Of a stretch of DNA of 56,656 bases, positions 45,710 through 53,955 are shown piece by piece. The first letter of the stretch is position 1. Each line of letters begins with the position of its first letter. The translations under genes and the position numbers were made by a program. The DNA is from Prochlorococcus sp. AG-418-M08 (GTDB lineage: Bacteria; Cyanobacteriota; Cyanobacteriia; PCC-6307; Cyanobiaceae), in assembly GCA_003213955.1 (NCBI GenBank), contig QCMG01000011.1, positions 1-56,656 on the forward strand, written 5' to 3'. The notes under the pieces are model-generated. The model did no database searches. It worked only from the letters and a program-made list of their open reading frames with translations, and was not told the origin of the DNA.

Positions 45710-47493
45710 AAATATTTATTTTTAATTGGTATTTTATAAATTTCAGCTATAAATTTCTTCCACAAATAAGCTGCATTCCCACTAGATAATTCAGATTCTT
45801 TATTATCGTCGTAACCTATCCATATACCTGTTGTAAGGTTATCAAGTGAACCAATAAACCAAAGGTCTTTATTTCCATCGGATGTTCCTGTTTTTCCATA
45901 AACTTTCTTTCCATTTATAGAGGCTGCTTTAGAAGTTCCTTCTTTTACTGATTTTTCAAGAAGTCTATTTATTTTTTTGTTTACTTTTAAATCTAATATT
46001 TTCTTGGAAATAAATTTGTTTCCCCAAATCGATTGATTATCAATTGATTCTATTTTTTCTACGATGCTAGGGATTTGAAGATTCCCATTATTATTTATTG
46101 CAGAATATGCATTAGTAATGTTTAAAAGGCTATCTCCATAGGAGCCAATAGCTAATGATGGGAATTCATCAAACTCTTGTTCATAACCAAGGCCAAATGA
46201 ATTCGCTAGATTAATAATATTTTTTAAGCCGATTTTTTTTGTTATTGATATTGGAACAATATTGGACGAACTTTTAAATGATTCAATTAGAGATACCCTA
46301 CCTCTGTAATCTTCCGAAAAATTTTTTGGGCAATAACTTTCCCAGCATCTTGGTAAGTCTTCAAATTTATCGCTTAATTTAATCCCTTCTATTAATGCAG
46401 CAGCATAAGGAATTATTTTAAAAGTAGAACCTAAAGGTCTTACAGATGAAGTCACCCTATTATATTCATTAACCGTTGGATTTTTACTGGTTACCATTGC
46501 TTTAATTAAGCCTGTATTGGATTCGATTGATAATAAAGCAAACTCAATTTCTTTAGGCCCAACATATCTTGAAATTTTTTGTGCTGTTTCTTGCCAATCT
46601 TTATTAATAGAAGATTTAATTCTTAAAAACTTATAATCATTTTTATTTTCAATTCTTTTATCTGTTTCCTTAAGAATAAAATTTATTAGCAATTTATCAT
46701 CTAAGAAATTATCAGCTGTTTGATAATTTAAATTTATTTTTTCTTTAATAGCCTTATTCTTATTAGTAAGAGAAATATATCCATCAAGATACATTGATTC
46801 AATTACTTTATTTCTATTTTTAATAGCTAGTTCTATATTTTGATAAGGTGAATAAATTGATGGGGCTGGAGCTAATCCTGCAATTAATGCAATTTCTGAT
46901 AATGTCAATTCTTCTATAAGTTTTCCAAAATAAACTTGAGAAGCCTCGTTAACCCCGTATGCTCCTGACCCTAGATAAATATTATTTAAATATAATTTTA
47001 AAATTTGATTTTTGTCATATCTAAATTCAAGTATGAGTGATATAAATATTTCTTTGATTTTTCTTTGAAAACTTAAATCATTATTTAGAAAAAGTAATCT
47101 AGCGACTTGTTGAGTAATCGTACTTCCTCCCTCTTTGACATAACCACTTCTAATATTCTGAAAAAGTGCACGTGAAATACTCTTTATATCTATTCCATTA
47201 TGTTTATAAAATCTTTTATCCTCCGAGGATATAAAAGAATGTTTAAGAAAGAATGGAATTTTATGTTTACTATTATCTATTTCAAATTTACGGCTTAATT
47301 TACTAAGGATCTTATTATCTGAGGATGAAATAACATAAGAATATTTGGTTGCTCTAGAACTTTTGTTTTTAGAAATTTCAAACTTTAAAATATCAAATAT
47401 TAGACTATGAATATAAAAAGATATTCCAGATAAAATTAATATTGGAATTATTAAAACAAAAGATTTGGATTCAATCTTTTGCACCTTATGCAA
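45706..47493 (-). CDS. Class A penicillin-binding protein (GT51 plus transpeptidase)
   Basis: A 595-residue bifunctional peptidoglycan enzyme. A TM anchor near residues 12-34 is followed by the GT51 transglycosylase with SSEDKRFYKHNGID (about 90) and GGSTITQQVARLLFL. The transpeptidase has the serine motif in GSTFK (about 353), SSSN (about 404) and KTGTSDG (about 538). It probably acts in the periplasm to polymerise and crosslink the wall. The TTG start overlaps the end of chlG by eight bases; a GTG three codons further on is an alternative. Confidence 0.93.
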   Translation of the reverse strand: MHKVQKIESKSFVLIIPILILSGISFYIHSLIFDILKFEISKNKSSRATKYSYVISSSDNKILSKLSRKFEIDNSKHKIPFFLKHSFISSEDKRFYKHNGIDIKSISRALFQNIRSGYVKEGGSTITQQVARLLFLNNDLSFQRKIKEIFISLILEFRYDKNQILKLYLNNIYLGSGAYGVNEASQVYFGKLIEELTLSEIALIAGLAPAPSIYSPYQNIELAIKNRNKVIESMYLDGYISLTNKNKAIKEKINLNYQTADNFLDDKLLINFILKETDKRIENKNDYKFLRIKSSINKDWQETAQKISRYVGPKEIEFALLSIESNTGLIKAMVTSKNPTVNEYNRVTSSVRPLGSTFKIIPYAAALIEGIKLSDKFEDLPRCWESYCPKNFSEDYRGRVSLIESFKSSSNIVPISITKKIGLKNIINLANSFGLGYEQEFDEFPSLAIGSYGDSLLNITNAYSAINNNGNLQIPSIVEKIESIDNQSIWGNKFISKKILDLKVNKKINRLLEKSVKEGTSKAASINGKKVYGKTGTSDGNKDLWFIGSLDNLTTGIWIGYDDNKESELSSGNAAYLWKKFIAEIYKIPIKNKYF

Positions 47494-48433
47494 CTAAAAA
47501 ACTATGTCCTATTGCTAAAGCAGTTACTAACATTCCAGTTATTAGGAATGGTTGTGCACTTGCTTGATATTTGACATCAAATTTTAAAGGATCTCTTAGT
47601 AACCACATATCTTGAAATGTAATTTGAGGAATTACAAGTAAAACTAAAATTACTGATGCTAAATTTTGCCCTATAAGAATTAATACTATAACCATTGCTA
47701 ATTGAAAAATATCAATGAGAGCAGCACTTATACGACTAGCGTTTTTAATTCCAAAAATTACAGGTAACGAATTTAAGCCTAATTTTGTATCTCCTTCAAC
47801 ACTTTTAAAATCATTTATAACTGCTATGCCTAGACCAGAAAGACTATAAGCAAGAGTTAGTAGTGCAGTAACAATAGTTAATTTCCCAAATAAGGCTTGT
47901 CCCGCCCACCAAGGTAATGCTATATATGATGCTCCTAAAGCATAATTTCCTAGCCAACCATTTTGCTTCAATTTTAAAGGAGGAGCAGAATAGATATAAC
48001 TTACGAAAGAGCCACCTAAAGCAAGAAGAAAGACAGATGGGAAATTATGTTTTGCGTATAAATCTAACAGAAAAGAAACTACTAATCCAGAAATAAGTAA
48101 TGCCCAAATTTGCGTTTTCACTTCCCTAATTGAAATTTTACCCGATGGTATCGGTCTATTAGGTTCATTGATGGCATCAATTTCTCTATCAAAAAAATCA
48201 TTAATAGTTTGTGTATAACCTGCCAAAAGTGGTCCGCTCATGAGCATGCAAGCTAGTGAGGCTAAAACATTACTTATTGTCCATTGAAAGTTTCCACTTG
48301 CAGCGGCTCCACAGATCACTCCCCATATCAAAGGAATCCATGTAATTGGCTTCATTAATTGTAAACGTAGCTTCCAAATACTCGATGTTTCTGAAGCACC
48401 TTTAATTCCTAATAATTGTTTTGGATCATTCAC
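47486..48433 (-). CDS. chlG: Chlorophyll synthase
   Basis: A 315-residue UbiA-type prenyltransferase that adds phytyl or geranylgeranyl to chlorophyllide in thylakoid or plasma membrane. The first Asp-rich motif is NDFFDREIDAINEPNRPIPS (about residues 98-117). The second, NDFKSVEGD, is near 208. The remainder is hydrophobic helices. Prochlorococcus makes divinyl chlorophyll, so the substrate would be divinyl chlorophyllide. It is flanked by DUF2862 (nine-base gap) and the PBP (eight-base overlap). Confidence 0.97.
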   Translation of the reverse strand: MNDPKQLLGIKGASETSSIWKLRLQLMKPITWIPLIWGVICGAAASGNFQWTISNVLASLACMLMSGPLLAGYTQTINDFFDREIDAINEPNRPIPSGKISIREVKTQIWALLISGLVVSFLLDLYAKHNFPSVFLLALGGSFVSYIYSAPPLKLKQNGWLGNYALGASYIALPWWAGQALFGKLTIVTALLTLAYSLSGLGIAVINDFKSVEGDTKLGLNSLPVIFGIKNASRISAALIDIFQLAMVIVLILIGQNLASVILVLLVIPQITFQDMWLLRDPLKFDVKYQASAQPFLITGMLVTALAIGHSFLVA

Positions 48434-48442
48434 TTTAATTAT

Positions 48443-48667
48443 TTAACCTTTCTCAATTTCTTCAGGAAAAAACCAATTTTCCTCTCCATTTTGAAATCTG
48501 ACAGTAATACCAATACTTCTACCATCAGTCATTTTATATCCGGTTGTTACAACTCTTGGATTTGATGATATTTGATCAATTAATTTTGCAGGTAATCTAT
48601 CTTTTAACTTGTTAAGGTTAATTTTGACTTTACTACCAATTTTGGGTAATAATCTTGTTTCAGCCAT
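48443..48667 (-). CDS. DUF2862 family protein (cyanobacterial)
   Basis: A 74-residue protein of a small cyanobacterial family. It contains LPKIGSKVKINLNKLKDRLP near the start, VTTGYKMTDGRSIGITV (about 40-56), and the C-terminal NWFFPEEIE. No function is known. It lies nine bases ahead of chlG on the same strand and is divergent from hisF (59-base gap), so it may share chlG's promoter. Confidence 0.85.
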   Translation of the reverse strand: MAETRLLPKIGSKVKINLNKLKDRLPAKLIDQISSNPRVVTTGYKMTDGRSIGITVRFQNGEENWFFPEEIEKG

Positions 48668-48726
48668 AAGAGGTAAAATAGAAGCTATTATGCAAGATTA
48701 ACAGCATTTGGACAATTTTTTTTAAA

Positions 48727-49506
48727 ATGGTAGCTCTTCGTTTAATTCCTTGTTTAGATGTAGCTAACGGCAGGGTAGTTAAAGGTGTAAATTTTGTAAA
48801 CCTAAGAGACTCTGGTGATCCTGTCGAATTAGCTTGTAGATACTCAGAAGCAGGAGCTGATGAGTTAGTATTTTTAGATATTAGAGCTAGTGTTGAAAAT
48901 AGAAAAACATTAATTGATCTTGTATCTAGAACGGCAAAATCTGTAAAAATCCCTTTTACTGTTGGTGGGGGAATAAATTCCATCATCACAATTAATGATC
49001 TTTTAAGAGCAGGAGCAGATAAAGTAAGTTTGAATTCTTCTGCAGTTAATGATCCAGATATAATTACTCGAAGCTCTGAAAACTTTGGATCACAATGTAT
49101 TGTGATTGCAATAGATGCAAAAAAAAAGATAAATAAATTTGATGAATGGGAGGTATATGTTAAAGGAGGTCGCGAGAATACTGGCTTAGATGTAATAAGT
49201 TGGGCAAAAAAAGTTGAGGAATTAGGAGCGGGAGAAATTTTATTAACTTCAATGGATGGTGATGGAACACAAAATGGATATGACTTATTATTGACTCAAA
49301 CGGTTGCGAATGAAGTTAATATTCCTGTGATAGCCTCTGGTGGTGCGGGATCTGTAGAAGATATTTATGATGTTTTTACTGAAGGTAAAGCCTCCGCAGC
49401 ACTTTTAGCATCTTTACTTCATGACAAAAAACTCTCTTTAGAGGAAATAAAATCTTTTCTTATTGAAAAGAAATTATTAATAAGACCTCATGAGAAAGAA
49501 TACTAA
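48727..49506 (+). CDS. hisF: Imidazole glycerol phosphate synthase subunit HisF
   Basis: A 259-residue TIM-barrel cyclase that, with HisH, makes imidazole glycerol phosphate and AICAR in histidine synthesis. The catalytic aspartates sit in [15 protein letters not shown] (residue 11) and VIAIDAKKK (about 130). FTVGGGI and [12 protein letters not shown] are the phosphate-binding loops. Length is normal. It precedes menG by 36 bases. Confidence 0.98.
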   Translation: MVALRLIPCLDVANGRVVKGVNFVNLRDSGDPVELACRYSEAGADELVFLDIRASVENRKTLIDLVSRTAKSVKIPFTVGGGINSIITINDLLRAGADKVSLNSSAVNDPDIITRSSENFGSQCIVIAIDAKKKINKFDEWEVYVKGGRENTGLDVISWAKKVEELGAGEILLTSMDGDGTQNGYDLLLTQTVANEVNIPVIASGGAGSVEDIYDVFTEGKASAALLASLLHDKKLSLEEIKSFLIEKKLLIRPHEKEY

Positions 49507-49542
49507 CTTATTTTAATTTTAAAATATTAAAAATATCTACAT

Positions 49543-50244
49543 ATGAAATATAAAAAAGTTAATGAGGTTAAAACTATTTTTAATAAAATTTCTTATAGTT
49601 ATGACTTTTTAAATAGTTTACTCAGTTTGGGTTTACATAAACATTGGAAAAATCAATTAGTTGATTTATTAAAACCAATAGATGGAGAAAATTGGGCTGA
49701 TTTATGTTGTGGCACTGGGGATTTATCATTTTTAATTTTTAATAAAGTTTGGCCTAATGGAAGTATTACTGGAATAGATAGTGCAAAAGGAATTTTAAAT
49801 ATTGCAAAAGAAAGGTCGAAATTGATTGGAAATAAATTTATCTCTTGGGAGATGCAAGATATCTTTGAAATAGATGAAAATTTGAAAATTTATGATGGAA
49901 TTTGTATGTCTTATGGTTTAAGAAATTTGGTAAATGTAGAAGAAGGACTTAGAAAAGTCTTCAATCTTTTAAGTGAAAACGGTAGAGCTGGGTTTTTGGA
50001 CTTTAATCATTCTAGAATAAATTCTCCAGCTGATATATTTCAGAAAATATATTTGAGAGTTGTTGTAGTCCCAATTTCAAGAATTTTTAAATTGAGTAAA
50101 GAATATTCTTATATTGAAAAAAGTATTCAAAATTTTCCCAAAGGTAATAAACTTATGGAAATTGCAAAGGGATTAGGGTTTAAAAAAGTTGAATATAGGA
50201 CAATTTTTTTCAATCAAATGGGAATATTAATATTAGAAAAATAA
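49543..50244 (+). CDS. menG: Demethylphylloquinone methyltransferase (UbiE/MenG family)
   Basis: A 233-residue SAM methyltransferase. The family marks VNEVKTIFNKISYSYDFLNS (about 6-25), WADLCCGTGDLSFL (about 50-63), SYGLRNLVNVEEGL and GRAGFLDFNHSR are present. In cyanobacteria this enzyme performs the last methylation of phylloquinone, the photosystem I electron carrier. It follows hisF and converges with the DUF721 gene. Confidence 0.92.
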   Translation: MKYKKVNEVKTIFNKISYSYDFLNSLLSLGLHKHWKNQLVDLLKPIDGENWADLCCGTGDLSFLIFNKVWPNGSITGIDSAKGILNIAKERSKLIGNKFISWEMQDIFEIDENLKIYDGICMSYGLRNLVNVEEGLRKVFNLLSENGRAGFLDFNHSRINSPADIFQKIYLRVVVVPISRIFKLSKEYSYIEKSIQNFPKGNKLMEIAKGLGFKKVEYRTIFFNQMGILILEK

Positions 50245-50254
50245 AAAAATTATC

Positions 50255-50737
50255 CTAACCATTTTTTCTCCAACAAAAAGTACATTTTCCCCATCTTGAA
50301 ATCTCTCCTTTTGGGGCAGGACTATTACATATTTTACAAATAACCATATTATTATCCTTTATTCTGCTTGGATGATGCTCCCAGACTGTTTTTACATTCA
50401 TTTCGTTTTTATCTAAAGTTTTAACCTCATAATTTTGTATTATTTTTATTTCCTTTATATTTATCCCAAATTTGATAATACTTTCTTTTAATCTATGTTT
50501 GTTATATATTAATGCCTGCCTCCATTGTGGATTATTCGCAGCAATGGTAAGATTTTTTTTCTCAATTTTTAAAGGTTTACATGCCCTAGATAATTCCAAA
50601 CCAATTAACTTTTCCCAGTTTTCACTTAGTTTTGATAATTTATCTAAGTCTTCCCATGATTTTTTGAAATCATTAAGACAATTTCGCATTGAAGATGGAT
50701 ATCTTTTATTCAAAATTGGTAAATATTTTTTTTTCAA
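50255..50737 (-). CDS. DUF721 (DciA-like) protein with a C-terminal zinc finger
   Basis: A 160-residue protein. The DUF721 core lies at about residues 30-105: WEKLIGLELSRACKP and LTIAANNPQWRQALIYNKH fit the conserved W-x-x-L-x-G and W-x-x-x-L positions. A C-terminal zinc finger follows, CKIC (about 133-136) and CTFC (about 152-155). DUF721/DciA proteins load the replicative helicase DnaB in many bacteria that lack DnaC. The zinc finger is an addition I do not know from classical DciA. It is divergent from birA. Confidence 0.78.
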   Translation of the reverse strand: MKKKYLPILNKRYPSSMRNCLNDFKKSWEDLDKLSKLSENWEKLIGLELSRACKPLKIEKKNLTIAANNPQWRQALIYNKHRLKESIIKFGINIKEIKIIQNYEVKTLDKNEMNVKTVWEHHPSRIKDNNMVICKICNSPAPKGEISRWGKCTFCWRKNG

Positions 50738-50812
50738 TCTTTTTAATTAAAGTAATAAGATTTAAGATAATTGAATCTTATAAAGATTATCTGTTTTTTA
50801 ATATTAATTATT

Positions 50813-51562
50813 TTGAATTTTTTAGGATCTGTAGCTAAAACAGCTTATCAATACAAAAAAATTCAAGGATTTTGTCCAGACTGGAAAATTAAATATAAAT
50901 TAAAATGTAAAAGTACCGAAAATGAATTAACAAATTACCTCCAAGATTATCCAATCAAAAGACATAAACCAATAGTAATAATTGCCGAAGAACAATTTTT
51001 AGGGACAGGGCAGAATTCAAGACCATGGTTTTCTCCTAAAGGAGGAATTTGGTTAAGTGCAGCCTATCCAATATTCTCCTCAAAATTCTCAACTGAGATA
51101 TTTAGTCTTTCATTTGCAATAAAGTTATGTGAAATGTTTAATATGGAATCAATAAAAGTGGATTTGAAATGGCCTAATGATATTTTTTTTGATTCAAAAA
51201 AATTAATTGGATTTTTACCTAGAGTTATAACAAGAGGGAAAGAAATTACTTACGTAAGGTTGGGTCTTGGTATGAATTTTTTAAATAAAACTCCAGTAGA
51301 GGGGATTGCTTTATCTGAAATACTTAATACTAGAAAAATATGCAGATATTATTGGACTGCAAAAATACTTAAAACTATTCATGAGTCAGTAGAGTGCAAC
51401 GATAAAAAAGAGTATATTATTGATAACGCAAATAAATATCTTACAAAAAAACATTTACCTAGAGGTTATGACTCAAATTATTGGTCAATAAAAGAAATTG
51501 ATAATAATGGAAATTTGAGAATTTATGATGAAACCCAAGAAAAAATATTAATGAGGTTTTAA
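50813..51562 (+). CDS. birA: Biotin--[acetyl-CoA-carboxylase] ligase
   Basis: A roughly 249-residue biotin protein ligase, without the DNA-binding domain of E. coli BirA. Motifs: KYKLKCKSTENELTNYL near the start, IIAEEQFLGTGQNSRPWFSP (biotinyl-AMP-binding loop), GGIWLSAAYP, and DLKWPNDIFFDSKKLIGFL. TTG at 50813 is chosen because the 14 codons upstream of it (to 50771) encode a hydrophobic stretch unlike this cytosolic family. It attaches biotin to AccB for fatty acid synthesis. Divergent from the DciA-like gene. Confidence 0.88.
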   Translation: MNFLGSVAKTAYQYKKIQGFCPDWKIKYKLKCKSTENELTNYLQDYPIKRHKPIVIIAEEQFLGTGQNSRPWFSPKGGIWLSAAYPIFSSKFSTEIFSLSFAIKLCEMFNMESIKVDLKWPNDIFFDSKKLIGFLPRVITRGKEITYVRLGLGMNFLNKTPVEGIALSEILNTRKICRYYWTAKILKTIHESVECNDKKEYIIDNANKYLTKKHLPRGYDSNYWSIKEIDNNGNLRIYDETQEKILMRF

Positions 51563-51564
51563 TT

Positions 51565-52251
51565 TTATTTAATTTTTAATTCAATTATTTTTCCATCTTT
51601 AAACCTTGCTATTTTTTTTGCCCTGCTTGCAACTTCATCTTCATGAGTAACTAAAACTATAGTTATACCTGATTCATGAAGTTTATCAAAAAGGTCTAAT
51701 ACATCTTCGGTTGTCTTTGAGTCTAAAGCCCCAGTTGGCTCGTCAGCCAATAAAAGTGCAGGGTTATTGATAATTGCTCTTGCAATTGCGACACGTTGTT
51801 GTTGACCTCCTGATAACTGATTAGGACGATTATTGACTCTCTCAGAAAGACCAACTTTATCTAATGCATTTTTTGCTCTTTCTTCTCTCTCCGAAGGATT
51901 TACCCCTGCATAAATCATAGGTAAGATGACATTTTCTAGTGCTGTGGCATCTGAAAGAAGGTGGAATTGTTGGAAAACGAATCCTAATTTTTGGTTTCTT
52001 AACTCAGCTAACTCATCATCAGATAAATTTTCAACTGGAGTCTCATTTAGTTTATATACTCCTTGGGATGGTCTATCTAGACAGCCAATGATGTTCATAG
52101 CAGTACTTTTACCTGACCCACTTGCGCCCATAACAGCCAAATAGTCACCTTTATAAATTTCTAAATTTACGTTATCTAACGCTTTAACTATAAGATCATC
52201 TTTGCCATATGTTTTAGATACTTTTTCTAAGGTCGCTACTTTTTTAGTCAT
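51565..52251 (-). CDS. ABC transporter ATP-binding protein, MacB/LolD (DevA) type
   Basis: A 228-residue ATPase. Walker A is GASGSGKST (about residues 41-49), the signature is LSGGQQQRVAIARAI (about 141-155), and Walker B is LLLADEPTGALD (about 161-172). The FVFQQFHLLSDATALENV stretch is typical of the MacB/LolD/DevA group, which exports lipoproteins, glycolipids or peptides via FtsX-like permeases. No permease is adjacent. It follows ndhB by 14 bases. Confidence 0.9.
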   Translation of the reverse strand: MTKKVATLEKVSKTYGKDDLIVKALDNVNLEIYKGDYLAVMGASGSGKSTAMNIIGCLDRPSQGVYKLNETPVENLSDDELAELRNQKLGFVFQQFHLLSDATALENVILPMIYAGVNPSEREERAKNALDKVGLSERVNNRPNQLSGGQQQRVAIARAIINNPALLLADEPTGALDSKTTEDVLDLFDKLHESGITIVLVTHEDEVASRAKKIARFKDGKIIELKIK

Positions 52252-52265
52252 TTAAGAATACTTTT

Positions 52266-53786
52266 TTATGGCATATTATTCGTAATTGCTAATACATCCT
52301 GTAAAAAAGGAGTTTCAGATATTGCTGAATTAGCTAATTTGAAAAGAGGGTTAGAAAGTATACCTCCAAGAGCTGTCACAGCTATACAAGCATATAAAGC
52401 AACTCTTAGGGGAGGTAATCCGATAATATTCCAGTTTATTTCAGGATAAGTTTTAACTATTTCAGAAGCTTCTTGAGGTTCTTTAACTACCATCATTTTT
52501 ATAACCGAGATGTAGTAATAAATTGAAATAACTGAAGTTACCAATCCAACCACTACTAAAAGGTATTGATGATTAGCCCATCCTGCAAAGAATAAATATA
52601 TTTTTCCAAAGAAACCTAACATAGGTGGGAGCCCACCAAGAGAAAGTAGACATAGGCTTAAACCTAAAGTGATTAAAGGATCTTTTTGATAAAGACCTGA
52701 ATAATCTGAAATTCTATCTGAACCAGTTCTCAGAGAAAAAAGTATTACACATGAGAAAGCTCCTAAATTCATGAACAAGTAAGCTGCTAAATATAAGACA
52801 GCTGCTGATAGACCATCTTGAGTCCCAGAAACTATGCCAATCATTACAAAGCCTGCTTGACCGATTGAACTGTAAGCTAACATTCTTTTCATTGAGGTTT
52901 GGGCCAATGCAACAATATTGCCTAAGGCCATACTTAAGATGGCTAAAATTGTGAATAATAATTTCCATTGTTCATCAAAAGAAGAAAAAGTAGTGCTTAA
53001 AATTCTTATTGCGAATGCAAAACCTGCTGTCTTAGAACCAACAGATAAAAAAGCAACCACTGGTGTTGGCGATCCTTCATAAACATCTGGAGTCCACTGA
53101 TGAAAAGGCACTGCAGCAATCTTAAAAGCAACAGTTGATAAGACAAAAACTAACGATAAGGATGTTATAAAAGATGGCTTATTTATTATTTCTGCCCCAA
53201 TACTTGATAAGTTTGTCGAACCACTTAGGCCATAAAGAAATGAGGAACCGTATAAATAAATTGCAGCAGCAGCTGATCCAACAAGAAGATATTTTAAAGC
53301 TGCCTCTGAACTTCTAGGGTCTCTTTTGAGATAACCAGAAAGTAAATAACTTGCTACTGACAAAGTCTCTAAAGATATAAATACACTAACAAGGTCAGTA
53401 GATCCACACAAAAGCATGGCACCTAAAGTTGCCGATAAAACAATAGCCGCGAATTCTCCGATGGGACTCCCACTTTGCTCTGTATACCTCCAACTAATAA
53501 GTAAGGATATCAGAGTTGATAATGCAATGATTGATCTAAATGCAATAGCTAGATTATCTGAATTAAAAGAGCCAAGGAATGCATTATTTACTGGGTTACC
53601 CCACTGAAAAGCAAGACTTATTAGAGAACTGCCTAATGAAATGTAACAAATTACAGGTGCCCACTTTGAGGCAGTCTTTTCGCCAGCAAGATCTACAAGA
53701 AGAGTTCCAACAATACCTAGTAAAATAAAAGCTTCTGGAATAATAGCTTGTGCATTTAAATTAATTGTAAAGATTTCGTTGGGCAC
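52266..53786 (-). CDS. ndhB: NAD(P)H-quinone oxidoreductase subunit 2
   Basis: A 506-residue membrane subunit of the NDH-1 complex, about 14 hydrophobic helices, for cyclic and respiratory electron flow and proton pumping in thylakoid membranes. The family stretches [28 protein letters not shown]-like region (about 140-167), [20 protein letters not shown] (about 226-245) and [14 protein letters not shown] (about 298) are all visible. Length is normal. It is divergent from topA with a gap of about 130-170 bases. Confidence 0.97.
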   Translation of the reverse strand: MPNEIFTINLNAQAIIPEAFILLGIVGTLLVDLAGEKTASKWAPVICYISLGSSLISLAFQWGNPVNNAFLGSFNSDNLAIAFRSIIALSTLISLLISWRYTEQSGSPIGEFAAIVLSATLGAMLLCGSTDLVSVFISLETLSVASYLLSGYLKRDPRSSEAALKYLLVGSAAAAIYLYGSSFLYGLSGSTNLSSIGAEIINKPSFITSLSLVFVLSTVAFKIAAVPFHQWTPDVYEGSPTPVVAFLSVGSKTAGFAFAIRILSTTFSSFDEQWKLLFTILAILSMALGNIVALAQTSMKRMLAYSSIGQAGFVMIGIVSGTQDGLSAAVLYLAAYLFMNLGAFSCVILFSLRTGSDRISDYSGLYQKDPLITLGLSLCLLSLGGLPPMLGFFGKIYLFFAGWANHQYLLVVVGLVTSVISIYYYISVIKMMVVKEPQEASEIVKTYPEINWNIIGLPPLRVALYACIAVTALGGILSNPLFKLANSAISETPFLQDVLAITNNMP

Positions 53787-53955
53787 TTTATTAAATTGAA
53801 TGTTTGATTGTAAGGATGTAAGAGTTAATCTTAACTTAATTATAATTTGTGGGTATGATTTTTGAAATTCTTGAGCAATATTGCTTGAAGAAGTTTCAAT
53901 TAATCATAATATGCCCTAATTGATTAAAAAAACACCAATTTTATTGAAATACACC

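Noticed and set aside
50771-50812. Signal peptide on biotin ligase
   Set aside because: The hydrophobic stretch exists only if the upstream TTG is used; a start at 50813 removes it and fits the cytosolic family better.
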